Below are positions 41,690 through 49,427 of a DNA stretch of 64,000 nt, in pieces. This DNA comes from JBEVJC01 sp040510375 (GTDB taxonomy: Bacteria; Bacteroidota; Bacteroidia; Chitinophagales; Chitinophagaceae), in the NCBI GenBank assembly GCA_040510375.1, contig JBEVJC010000014.1:169628-233627 (forward strand), in the 5' to 3' direction. The notes under the pieces are model-generated. The model saw only the letters and a program-made list of their open reading frames with translations, searched no databases and was not told the origin of the DNA. The stretch's first letter is position 1. Each line of letters starts with the position of its first letter. The position numbers were made by a program, and so were the translations under genes.

Positions 41690-41723
41690 AAAAAAGCAGG
41701 AACCCCTGTTGGAATTCCTGCTT
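41690..41723 (-). terminator. Terminator of the tRNA-fMet gene
   Basis: AAGCAGGAA/TTCCTGCTT (41723-41715 with 41702-41694, 12-nt loop) is followed on the minus strand by TTTTTTATT (the T run partly belongs to the stem). It begins 7 bp after the 3' end of the tRNA. Confidence 0.8.
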
Positions 41724-41729
41724 CTGCTG

Positions 41730-41801
<72 letters not shown>

Positions 41802-41931
41802 GCGCGAAGATAAGGGCTATAAAAACATCAGCCAAATGATTTGAAGAAAAAGACAAATAATAAGTTTATAAATCATTGATAATAAAAAATCCCGGTAACA
41901 CTAAACGTTTGCTCCGGCAATATTGTACGTT

Positions 41932-41966
41932 TAAAAAAAGGTTCGCTGGTCTACAACCAGCGAACC
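41932..41966 (-). terminator. Terminator after the DUF2807 gene
   Basis: Perfect 11-bp stem GGTTCGCTGGT/ACCAGCGAACC (41940-41950 and 41956-41966) followed by TTTTTTTAA on the minus strand, 27 bp after the stop codon at 41994. Confidence 0.9.
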
Positions 41967-41993
41967 TTCACCACTATATATTTTCCTTATTTA

Positions 41994-42710
41994 TTATGAC
42001 TTCCTCGACACACTGCTTGCACCACTTGTCTTCAGGTCGCGGATCAGCCCCTGCCCCTTGTAATCAATATCACTGGCCCCGCTGGCGTTAACATTGAGTT
42101 CTTTATTTACAGTAATCTTGATATCACTGGCTCCGGAAGCCTTGGCATCACAATATTCAGAAACAAGATCAAACCCTTTGAAATTACTTGCACCACTTGA
42201 TTCAATTTTCAGCTGACCCACTGTCCCGCTCAACGTCATATCAGATGCGCCGCTGATATCCACATCCAATTTCTGCATGTCCATCTTTCCCCGGAGGTCA
42301 CTCGCCCCTGAAAGCACCAGCTTCAGGTCCTGCAGTTTTAATGTGCCTTCGATATAAATATCACAGGCACCACTCACATCCAGCTTGTTCAGGTCCTTGA
42401 AAGAAATATATGCCTTGAGTTTCATCTTCCCTGTATTAAATTTCCTCATACCGCCGCCATCTACCCAGATCCGGAGAGTTCCACCAGTGACTTCGGTCTT
42501 GATATATTCCAGGTAATCTTTTTCACTCGCACTTACCGCCAACGCCTCCTCATTACCCTGGCTGATATACACATCAAAAGCACTGCTGATTTTTATAGAC
42601 GTGAAGCCTTTCGCGTCCCTCGACTGAACATTCGGGTCGCTGATTGTTTTTTGAGCCTGCAAACCAGCTACCGCTGCCAGCAACATTACAGAGAAGAGTA
42701 TTTTTTTCAT
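41994..42710 (-). CDS. Exported DUF2807 (head-GIN) protein
   Basis: 238 residues with signal peptide (ILFSVMLLAAVAGLQAQ). The mature part contains the DUF2807 pattern: DAKGFTSIKISSAFDVYISQGNEEALAVSASE, then strands each ending in S-G-A-S-D or similar (DVSGACDIYIEG, LVLSGASDLRGK, DISGASDMTLSG, ESSGASNFKGF, KASGASDIKITV, NASGASDIDYKG). At least six such turns form a right-handed beta-helix. This family is frequent in Bacteroidota and probably located at the outer membrane or periplasm; its function is unknown to me. It is divergent from the TPP riboswitch promoter and ends at a strong terminator. Confidence 0.88.
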   Translation of the reverse strand: MKKILFSVMLLAAVAGLQAQKTISDPNVQSRDAKGFTSIKISSAFDVYISQGNEEALAVSASEKDYLEYIKTEVTGGTLRIWVDGGGMRKFNTGKMKLKAYISFKDLNKLDVSGACDIYIEGTLKLQDLKLVLSGASDLRGKMDMQKLDVDISGASDMTLSGTVGQLKIESSGASNFKGFDLVSEYCDAKASGASDIKITVNKELNVNASGASDIDYKGQGLIRDLKTSGASSVSRKS

Positions 42711-42774
42711 AAACCAATTGATTTGTAGTGTTACGAACGATGAAACTAAAATGTTACAGTATGTTAAAAAAATT

Positions 42775-42782
42775 TACATTTG
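42775..42782 (+). promoter_or_regulatory. -7 promoter element upstream of the TPP riboswitch
   Basis: TACATTTG matches TAnnTTTG. The predicted start near 42788 lies about 30 nt before the riboswitch P1 stem. Confidence 0.6.
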
Positions 42783-42819
42783 CCTCCAGCTCTTATTATT
42801 GAAAGCTTTAAGCTTCAGC

Positions 42820-42927
42820 GTTTCCCGGGGTGTTTAAGTATTGATTTTCAGCGTTTTGGCTGATTCATTATTTAATCTGAGATTATACCCGTTTAACCTG
42901 ATCAGGGTAATGCCTGCGCAGGGAAGG
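42820..42927 (+). promoter_or_regulatory. TPP (THI-box) riboswitch
   Basis: The conserved core is visible: GGGGTG after P1 5' strand TTCCC (42822-42826), CTGAGA near 42877, ACCC-GTTTAACCTGATC, AGGGTAATGCCTGCGCAGGGAA (given in two parts: AGGGTAATGCC and TGCGCAGGGAA) with P1 3' strand GGGAA at 42921-42925. The variable P3 arm between GGGGTG and CTGAGA is long. It senses thiamine pyrophosphate. No intrinsic terminator lies between it and the receptor gene, so control is probably at translation initiation, or through the short ORF described next. Confidence 0.93.
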
Positions 42928-42937
42928 AGGTCAGTTT

Positions 42938-42982
42938 ATGCCCTTTCTCCAACAGCATTTCCCTCTCATTTTTAACCTTTAA
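42938..42982 (+). CDS. Short ORF (14 aa) led by a strong Shine-Dalgarno next to the riboswitch
   Basis: ATG at 42938, 14 codons (MPFLQQHFPLIFNL), stop TAA at 42980-42982, then 10 bp to the receptor ATG. AGGAGG at 42925-42930 with 7-nt spacing is a perfect Shine-Dalgarno, rare among the genes of this window, and it directly abuts the P1 3' strand (GGGAA, 42921-42925) of the TPP riboswitch. Ligand-stabilised P1 would limit access to this site. The ORF might couple translation to the receptor gene. Whether it is translated is unknown; a chance arrangement is possible. Confidence 0.45.
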   Translation: MPFLQQHFPLIFNL

Positions 42983-42992
42983 AAAAAGAAAA

Positions 42993-45224
42993 ATGAAGAG
43001 GATTGCGTTTACCGGCTGTTTATTATTTACAGCCTTCGCCACCTTTGCTCAAACAGCAACCGACAGTATCTATGCCCTGACACCTGTGGAGATCCGATCC
43101 ATCCGTGCCGGTGAAAAGGCCCCGTTTGTCAAGACCAATCTCAGCAAGGCTGAGCTCCGTAAACTGAACATGGGTCAGGATATCCCCTTTCTCCTGAACA
43201 TGCTCCCCTCGGTAGTGATTAATTCCGATGCAGGTAATGGTATCGGTTATACCGGTCTGCGTATACGTGGTACCGATGGAACCCGTATCAATGTCACCAT
43301 TAATGGAATCCCAGTCAACGATGCGGAAAGCCAGGGAAGTTTTTTTGTAAATATGCCCGACCTGGTTTCATCCGTCAGCAGTATGCAGGTGCAACGTGGT
43401 GTGGGTACTTCTTCCAATGGCACCGGCTCATTCGGTGCTACCGTGAGCCTTTCCACCAATGAAGTCAACCAGCTACCCTATGCCGAACTGAACAACAGCT
43501 TTGGCTCATTCAACTCTTTCAAGAATACCATACGTGTTGGTACGGGTCTGATCGACGATCATTTCACCTTTGATGCCCGCCTCAGCCGGATTAAAAGTGA
43601 CGGTTATATAGACCGCGCAAGCAGCGATCTGCAGGCCTTTTATTTGTCGGGCGCCTACCTGGCCGGCAATTCCACCCTGCGGCTGAATGTTTTTTCAGGA
43701 AAAGAAAAAACCTTCCAGGCATGGAACGGAATTCCCGAAGCCAAACTCTTCGGTAGCCACGATGCACTGCTGACGCATTATTACACCAACCTCGGTACTA
43801 TTTATCACAGCAGCGAAGATTCAGTGAACCTGTTCTCTTCCGGCAAATACAAGTACAACCTGCCCCTGTATAAAAACGAAACGGATAATTACCGCCAGAC
43901 ACATTACCAGCTCTTCTTCGATCACAAACTGAACGAACGGCTGAGTCTGAATGTGGGTTCCTTCCTTACCCGGGGTGCAGGATACTATGAGAACTATAAA
44001 TACGGCGAATCTTTTGCCAGTTACGGCCTGCCTGATCTTACCATCGACCGCAACCTGGTAACCGGTACAGATATGGTTTTACAGAAATGGCTGGATAATT
44101 ATTTTTATGGACAGGTTGCATCCCTGCAATACCGGACTACAAAGGACCAGCTGACATTGGGCGGAGGATGGACCTACTACGATGGCAAACATTATGGTGA
44201 TGTGATCTGGGCCAGGTATGGTGTTGATAAGGACCTCCGGTTTTATTATAACAAGGCCGGCAAGTCGGATATAAACCTGTACGGAAAATGGCAGCATCAG
44301 CTGACTGACGCCTGGTCGCTTTTTGCCGACCTGCAATACAGGCATGTCAACTACCGGATGAACGGGTTTGATAAAAACCCAACCCTTTACATCAACCGGA
44401 AATTTGATTTCATCAATCCAAAAGCAGGGATCACCTATTCGCAAAACGGATGGCAGGCATTCCTTAGTTATGCGCAGGCAAGTAAGGAACCAAACCGCGA
44501 TGATTTTGAGGCCGGACTGATCAACCAGCCGAAGAAAGAAACCCTGCACGACTTTGAAGGTTCACTGGAAAAACGGTTCAACAACGCGTTGCTGGGAATT
44601 ACCGTTTATTATATGAATTATAAAAACCAGCTGGTACTGACAGGTAAGGTGAATGATGTGGGGTCTTATACCAGGATAAATGTGCCGGGCAGTTACCGTT
44701 CAGGTATTGAATTGCAGGGAGCTTACCGGTTCAGCGAACAGGTGAATATTGCCGCCAATTTTACTATCAGCCGTAACAAGATCAAAGCATTTACTGAATT
44801 CCTTGATGAGTACGATGCGGACTTTAACTGGGTGGGACAACAAACGATTGAACATACCAAAACAGATATCGCTTTTTCACCGGCCAATACAGGCGCCGCA
44901 ACACTTAACTTCCTTCCGGTTAAAAACCTGGAGTTAAGCCTGATCGGCAAATATGTTGGCAAACAATATCTCGACAACACCCAGAATGAAACAAAAAAAC
45001 TTGGTGAATTTTATACGCAGGATGCCCGCGCAATCTATACCTTCTATAAAAAAATCTTTAATGAATGGTCGGTCAGTGCTCAGGTGAACAATATATTTAA
45101 CCGGCACTACCAGCCCAATGGTTATACATATGGTTATGTTTATGACGGATCGGTTGTTACCGAGAATTTTTATTTCCCGATGGCGGGAACAAACTTCCTG
45201 GTTAGTTTGAATATCCGGTTATAA
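42993..45224 (+). CDS. TonB-dependent receptor, predicted thiamine uptake
   Basis: 743 residues. Signal peptide (FTGCLLFTAFATFAQ), a short TonB-box-like region, plug domain (about 50-165: IPFLLNMLPSVVINSDAGNGIGYTGLRIRGTD and INVTINGIPVNDAESQGSFFVNMPDLVSSVSSMQVQRGVG) and a 22-strand-type barrel ending in AGTNFLVSLNIRL with a C-terminal aromatic/hydrophobic strand. The upstream TPP riboswitch is the basis for assigning thiamine (or a precursor) as the substrate, as known for riboswitch-linked receptors in Bacteroidota. No carboxypeptidase-like extension, unlike the receptor at 37367. No thiamine biosynthesis gene follows. A strong terminator lies downstream. Confidence 0.9.
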   Translation: MKRIAFTGCLLFTAFATFAQTATDSIYALTPVEIRSIRAGEKAPFVKTNLSKAELRKLNMGQDIPFLLNMLPSVVINSDAGNGIGYTGLRIRGTDGTRINVTINGIPVNDAESQGSFFVNMPDLVSSVSSMQVQRGVGTSSNGTGSFGATVSLSTNEVNQLPYAELNNSFGSFNSFKNTIRVGTGLIDDHFTFDARLSRIKSDGYIDRASSDLQAFYLSGAYLAGNSTLRLNVFSGKEKTFQAWNGIPEAKLFGSHDALLTHYYTNLGTIYHSSEDSVNLFSSGKYKYNLPLYKNETDNYRQTHYQLFFDHKLNERLSLNVGSFLTRGAGYYENYKYGESFASYGLPDLTIDRNLVTGTDMVLQKWLDNYFYGQVASLQYRTTKDQLTLGGGWTYYDGKHYGDVIWARYGVDKDLRFYYNKAGKSDINLYGKWQHQLTDAWSLFADLQYRHVNYRMNGFDKNPTLYINRKFDFINPKAGITYSQNGWQAFLSYAQASKEPNRDDFEAGLINQPKKETLHDFEGSLEKRFNNALLGITVYYMNYKNQLVLTGKVNDVGSYTRINVPGSYRSGIELQGAYRFSEQVNIAANFTISRNKIKAFTEFLDEYDADFNWVGQQTIEHTKTDIAFSPANTGAATLNFLPVKNLELSLIGKYVGKQYLDNTQNETKKLGEFYTQDARAIYTFYKKIFNEWSVSAQVNNIFNRHYQPNGYTYGYVYDGSVVTENFYFPMAGTNFLVSLNIRL

Positions 45225-45345
45225 ACGTGGTGCATCTATACACCTTGCAAACAGGCAGATACAGTGAAGGATAACGGAGGGAGGAGCCCTGTACATGGAA
45301 TACAATAATGCAGAATGAAGGATACCCAGGGAGGATCTTCATAAA

Positions 45346-45383
45346 AAAAGACCTGCGGTCAGTTATGATCGCAGGTCTTTTTT
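45346..45383. terminator. Bidirectional terminator between the receptor and rhodanese genes
   Basis: GACCTGCG/CGCAGGTC (45350-45357 and 45370-45377) is flanked by AAAA upstream and TTTTTT downstream, so it serves the receptor (+) and the rhodanese operon (-). Confidence 0.85.
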
Positions 45384-45430
45384 ATATAAGCACGATAAAG
45401 ATTCCGGAGAGTTGTATCTGATAAACTTAG

Positions 45431-45739
45431 TTACTTAATAAACTTCTCCTGCCACTGCAACATTCCACCCGTAAGGTTCTTCGTGTTTTTGAAACCAAGT
45501 GTATCAAGTATCAGGCAGGCCTGTCCGCTCCGGTTGCCACTCCGGCAGTAAACCACCAGCTCCTCATCTTTGAACTGCTCCAGTTCATCTACCTGCATGG
45601 TCTGCACCTTACCCAGCGGCACCAGGGTTCCGCCAATATTAAAGTCAGTATGCTCGTGAGGTTCACGAACATCAACTATATGTACTTTTTCACCCGCATC
45701 CAGCCGGGCTTTCAGTTCTTCTACTGTAATTGTATTCAT
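45431..45739 (-). CDS. Rhodanese-like sulfurtransferase
   Basis: 102 residues, a single rhodanese domain: VHIVDVREPHEHTDFNIGGTLVP is the first motif and VVYCRSGNRSGQACLIL the active-site loop with the catalytic cysteine near residue 62. GFKNTKNLTGGMLQWQ is the conserved C-terminal motif. It can carry persulfide sulfur; the partner is unknown. The start at 45739 (MNTITVEEL) fits single-domain family members; the frame from 45964 overlaps the PASTA gene. It is 10 bp after the PASTA gene and is the last gene of the ddl operon. Confidence 0.9.
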   Translation of the reverse strand: MNTITVEELKARLDAGEKVHIVDVREPHEHTDFNIGGTLVPLGKVQTMQVDELEQFKDEELVVYCRSGNRSGQACLILDTLGFKNTKNLTGGMLQWQEKFIK

Positions 45740-45749
45740 AAATTGTCCA

Positions 45750-46562
45750 TTAATTTTCGTTATCAGGTGGCTCAATTGCCGTGGAATCGGTGACAGGCCT
45801 CTCTGTCTGCAAAAATACGTCCACCATCTGACCTGAACGAATCCGGTTAAATCTTCCTTCCTCGTCCAGCCGTTCCGGACGTTGCCGGTAAATAAACGCG
45901 CCACAGGTATCGGAAATATCGCTGTTGGCGATGATGGAGCCGATACCCAGACCACTTCCTTCAAGGATTGAGCGGGCCTCGCAGAAAGTTAGTCCTACCA
46001 GGCTGGGTACTACAAATTGCCTGTCTCCCACTCCGTCACCAAGCACCAGTGAGATACTGCTTCCCATCTGCACTTTGGATCCGGGGGGTATCACCTTTCC
46101 CTGGTATCGTTGTTCCAGCACAGCATTGCGGGCAAAGTCGGGCCGGAAAGAAGTATCCCCCACCCGCAGGTTCGAATTTTTCAATGCCATTTCAGCACTG
46201 CGATAACTATAACCAACAAGGTTGGGCATATCCACCATTGGTGGCACAGCCCGGTTGATGGTCAGGTAAACGGTCCGGTTGACCTTCACCATTTCATCCG
46301 ATTCAGGCACCTGTTTCAGCACACGCATCGGTTTGGCGGTATCTACATAGATGGAATCCTGGATTTCAACCTCAAATCCTGCGTCTTTCAGGATTCGCCG
46401 GGCTTCATCGAAAGTTTTGCCCATAACCTGGGGAACGGTTTTGGACTGGCCATGATGGGTCAGTAAACGAAGGGAAAAGATGAAAATGAAAAACAGGATT
46501 AATGCCAGTGCAATGCCAGCAACTATGTTAATCCAGATTGATTTCCGGGTAATGAATTTCAA
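45750..46562 (-). CDS. Membrane protein with three PASTA domains
   Basis: 270 residues. A cytoplasmic start (MKFITRKSIW) and one transmembrane helix (about 11-33) are followed by three PASTA repeats: about 40-106 (TVPQVMGKTFDEARRILKDAGFEVEI), 108-180 (VDMPNLVGYSYRSAEMALKNSNLRVG) and 185-255 (FVVPSLVGLTFCEARSILEGSGLGIG). PASTA domains bind peptidoglycan stem peptides or muropeptides. There is no kinase or penicillin-binding domain, so this is a stand-alone PASTA protein. It follows ddl by 33 bp, a gene for the D-Ala-D-Ala end of the peptide, so it likely senses or binds the cell wall. Confidence 0.9.
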   Translation of the reverse strand: MKFITRKSIWINIVAGIALALILFFIFIFSLRLLTHHGQSKTVPQVMGKTFDEARRILKDAGFEVEIQDSIYVDTAKPMRVLKQVPESDEMVKVNRTVYLTINRAVPPMVDMPNLVGYSYRSAEMALKNSNLRVGDTSFRPDFARNAVLEQRYQGKVIPPGSKVQMGSSISLVLGDGVGDRQFVVPSLVGLTFCEARSILEGSGLGIGSIIANSDISDTCGAFIYRQRPERLDEEGRFNRIRSGQMVDVFLQTERPVTDSTAIEPPDNEN

Positions 46563-46595
46563 AAAATATAGTTTTTACGTGAAGGAGCCAATGGA

Positions 46596-47585
46596 TCAGG
46601 ACACTAACGTTTCTTCCACAAGTTTCGTATAAAAATCCTGGAGCGACCAGCCTAATGCCCGCACCTGTTGGGGAACAACACTGGCCGAACTCTGTCCCGG
46701 TATCGTATTTATCTCGAGCATAAAAGGTTCACCGGTTTCTTCCTGGTAAATAAAATCAATCCTCACTACGCCGCGAAGATTAAATACTTCATAAATCCTG
46801 CGGGCTGCGACACGGATTTTTTCTTCCATTTCACCGGTGATATCCGCCGGGGTAATCTCGTCCGATTTTCCCTGGTATTTTGCTTCGAAATCAAAAAAGT
46901 CCTTGTCAGCATGCGCCCGTACCTCCGTAATTGGCAGTACTGTGATCTCGCCTCCTGATTTGAAAACCCCGACCGTAAACTCACGTCCCTTCACCATTTC
47001 TTCCACCAGCACCTGGTCATCCTCCCTGAATGCCTTGTCAATGGCGGCCTGCAGATCCTGTTCTTTGTCTACCTTACTCATACCAATACTGGACCCACCA
47101 TTGTTTGGTTTTACAAACACCGGGAAACTCAGGCCGGCAGCTACTTCTGCAGCCGGCATGGGACTATGCCTGAAAAGATGGATCGACCTGGCCACCGATA
47201 TACCCGCCATTTTTGCCACTGCCACCGCATACCGTTTATTAAACGTAATGGCAGAAGACGCTGCATCGCAACTGGTATAACGGATCTTCAACGTATCAAA
47301 ATAACCCTGCAGTTTACCATCCTCACCGGGTGTACCATGCAAGGCAATAAATGCCGCGTCAAACAAAATCTTTTTTCCATCTGCAATCAGGGAAAAATCA
47401 TTTTTATCCACCACGGTACGCTGGCCACTTTCGTTTTCGTAGAACCAGCCTTCGGGATTGATATCGATCTTGTATACATTATAAGTGTGGGGGTCCAGGT
47501 TATCCGCGATAGTAGCGGCGGTACGATAGGAGATCACTGCTTCGCCTGAAAATCCGCCTGTCACAAGTGCTATGTTTTTCTTCAT
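46596..47585 (-). CDS. ddl: D-alanine--D-alanine ligase
   Basis: 329 residues of the ATP-grasp family. It makes D-Ala-D-Ala for peptidoglycan. IALVTGGFSGEAVISYRTA at the N-terminus, AFIALHGTPGEDGKLQGYFD near residue 82, VFVKPNNGGSSIGMSKV near 146, and the Mg site DFIYQEETGEPFMLEINTIPGQS near 270 are family motifs. It heads a minus-strand operon with the PASTA protein and rhodanese. The upstream 260-bp gap holds no other gene. Confidence 0.95.
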   Translation of the reverse strand: MKKNIALVTGGFSGEAVISYRTAATIADNLDPHTYNVYKIDINPEGWFYENESGQRTVVDKNDFSLIADGKKILFDAAFIALHGTPGEDGKLQGYFDTLKIRYTSCDAASSAITFNKRYAVAVAKMAGISVARSIHLFRHSPMPAAEVAAGLSFPVFVKPNNGGSSIGMSKVDKEQDLQAAIDKAFREDDQVLVEEMVKGREFTVGVFKSGGEITVLPITEVRAHADKDFFDFEAKYQGKSDEITPADITGEMEEKIRVAARRIYEVFNLRGVVRIDFIYQEETGEPFMLEINTIPGQSSASVVPQQVRALGWSLQDFYTKLVEETLVS

Positions 47586-47703
47586 GTTATGATATGGTAT
47601 TGCAAATATTCAGGAAAAAAAGGAGGCGGGGAAATTTAGATGCTAAAATTGGGTTATTGTTCCGTCAACTTTGTTTCATTACCCGGTTGGGGCTGAACAT
47701 AAG

Positions 47704-47733
47704 AAAGGTGAAGACCGTTTCTTCTTCACCTTT
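47704..47733 (-). terminator. Hairpin after the ferredoxin gene
   Basis: AAAGGTGAAG/CTTCACCTTT (47704-47713 and 47724-47733) with a 10-nt loop. On the minus strand CTTTCTTATG follows, a weak T run, about 115 bp after the ferredoxin stop. Between them lies a small palindrome AGCAGGT-A-ACCTGCT (47765-47779). No gene lies in this 263-bp gap between ddl and the ferredoxin gene. Confidence 0.4.
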
Positions 47734-47848
47734 TTACGACGGGAAATATCACCCGCCAAAGTATAGCAGGTAACCTGCTGTTGTATATCCTAAGTTACGA
47801 AGATCAGCAATGGAAAAGCCTGAATCGACAACTAATTTATGCACATTA

Positions 47849-48196
47849 TCAAACGTGCAATTTCTCTTTTTTGGACATTAACTCTTCTACTGTTTCCTGG
47901 TACATTTCGTCGGGAACACAGCAATCGACCGGGCAAACGGCCGCGCACTGCGGTTCTTCGTGGAAACCCTGACACTCCGTACATTTATTCGGTGTGATAT
48001 AATAAGTGTCTACACTTAGAGGTGCATTCTTCTGGGAAGCATCAACAATTGATCCGTCCACCAGTGTATAGGTTCCCTTCACTGATGTACCATCAGCAAT
48101 TGCCCATTCCACTCCGCCTTCGTAAATGGCGTTATTCGGGCACTCTGGTTCGCAGGCTCCGCAATTGATACATTCGTCTGTTATTTTGATCGCCAT
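47849..48196 (-). CDS. 4Fe-4S dicluster ferredoxin
   Basis: 115 residues. Two [4Fe-4S] cysteine motifs: CINCGACEPECPNNAIYEGG at residues of about 9-28 and CTECQGFHEEPQCAAVCPVDCC near 72-93. The second has the insertion and the extra cysteine typical of YfhL/FdxA-like ferredoxins. It transfers single electrons in the cytoplasm; the partner is unknown. It is divergent with the acyl-CoA reductase-like gene, the two start codons being 57 bp apart; this could mean a functional link. A consensus -7 element lies at 48235-48242. Confidence 0.92.
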   Translation of the reverse strand: MAIKITDECINCGACEPECPNNAIYEGGVEWAIADGTSVKGTYTLVDGSIVDASQKNAPLSVDTYYITPNKCTECQGFHEEPQCAAVCPVDCCVPDEMYQETVEELMSKKEKLHV

Positions 48197-48234
48197 ATAG
48201 CTATTAATTAAGGTGTTGAGGTTAATTTCAGAAA

Positions 48235-48242
48235 CAAAATTA
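48235..48242 (-). promoter_or_regulatory. -7 promoter element for the ferredoxin gene
   Basis: TAATTTTG on the minus strand matches TAnnTTTG, 38 bp before the ferredoxin ATG. It overlaps a plus-strand TAATCTTTG that lies just before the divergent gene. Confidence 0.5.
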
Positions 48243-48252
48243 ATCTTTGCAG

Positions 48253-49251
48253 ATGAAATTACAAGAACGAATCACATTATTGGCCAGGCTGGGCGATTAC
48301 ATGGTTTCAACGGCACCCGAATGGTCCGAGGCAAAGGAGTTGGCCCAGCGCCAGAATGGATGGTTCATCCAGGAATTTATTGAGCTGGCCTGCAGCAATA
48401 TCGCCCATCAGTACCTCAACAGGGACCTGCTCGAAAGCTGGGTGGCTTCCTATAATGTACCACCCGTCAATCCATCGCCCCGCAAAGTGGGCATCGTCAT
48501 GGCCGGAAATATACCGCTGGTGGGTTTTCACGACTGGCTTTGCGTATTTATAACAGGTCATATCGCCATGGTTAAACCATCGTCGAAAGACGAGGTACTG
48601 ATTAAACATTTAATCGGGGTATTGATAAACTGGGATCCCCGTGTGGCAGAACTGACCCTGATCAGGGAAATGCTGAAGGACTGCGATGCTTATATTGCCA
48701 CAGGCAGTAATAATTCTGCGGGGTATTTTGAATATTATTTTGGAAAGTACCCCCATATTATCCGGCGCAACCGCAGTTCGGTGGCCATTCTTACCGGAAC
48801 AGAAACGGCAGGTGAACTGGATAAACTGGCAGATGATATAATGATGTACTTCGGTCTGGGTTGCCGTAACGTAACAAAGATTATGGTACCGCGCGACTAC
48901 AATTTTGAGCCGCTGATCAATGCGCTGAAAAAATATGATTACCTGGGCGATCACAATAAAAACAAAAACAACTACGACTATAACCTTGCACTGCATATAC
49001 TCAACAACCAGTTTTACATGAGCACCCTCGCCGTGTTGCTGGTAGAAAAGGAATCGGTCTTTTCCCCCATCAGTCAGGTCAATTATGAATTCTATGACGA
49101 CCGGGAACTGACCATAAAACTCCTTAAGGACAACACCGATCTGCAATGCCTGGTGGGGACCGGCCAGACTGCCTTCGGACAGGCACAGTTTCCTGCCATA
49201 AATGATTATGCTGACGGAGTTGACACTATGAATTTCCTGACAAAATTGTAA
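48253..49251 (+). CDS. Acyl-CoA reductase-like protein (LuxC family)
   Basis: 332 residues resembling the LuxC/acyl-CoA reductase branch of the aldehyde dehydrogenase superfamily: VGIVMAGNIPLVGFHDWLCVFITGHIAMVKPSSKDEVL near residue 75-115, DAYIATGSNNSAGYFEYYFGKYPHIIRRNRSSVAILTG near 140-185, and YFGLGCRNVTKIMVP near 200, where the C of GLGCRN is the likely catalytic cysteine. It would reduce an acyl-CoA to an aldehyde with NAD(P)H. The cellular role in Bacteroidota is not established to my knowledge. The ATG at 48253 is preferred over a TTG two codons before it. Confidence 0.82.
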   Translation: MKLQERITLLARLGDYMVSTAPEWSEAKELAQRQNGWFIQEFIELACSNIAHQYLNRDLLESWVASYNVPPVNPSPRKVGIVMAGNIPLVGFHDWLCVFITGHIAMVKPSSKDEVLIKHLIGVLINWDPRVAELTLIREMLKDCDAYIATGSNNSAGYFEYYFGKYPHIIRRNRSSVAILTGTETAGELDKLADDIMMYFGLGCRNVTKIMVPRDYNFEPLINALKKYDYLGDHNKNKNNYDYNLALHILNNQFYMSTLAVLLVEKESVFSPISQVNYEFYDDRELTIKLLKDNTDLQCLVGTGQTAFGQAQFPAINDYADGVDTMNFLTKL

Positions 49252-49427
49252 ATTAGGGGCAGGATGTTAAAGGATTCCAAGAGAACTACGAAGGTCTTAG
49301 TAAATGATTTGTTAAACTAAACAGGTCTCCGGGAATCTTCTATGTCAGTTTGTTACTTTGTATACGCGGGGCATGTATTTTGACCCTGTCCCGTGTAATC
49401 TCATTTTATATTAAACAACTAAGAAAC

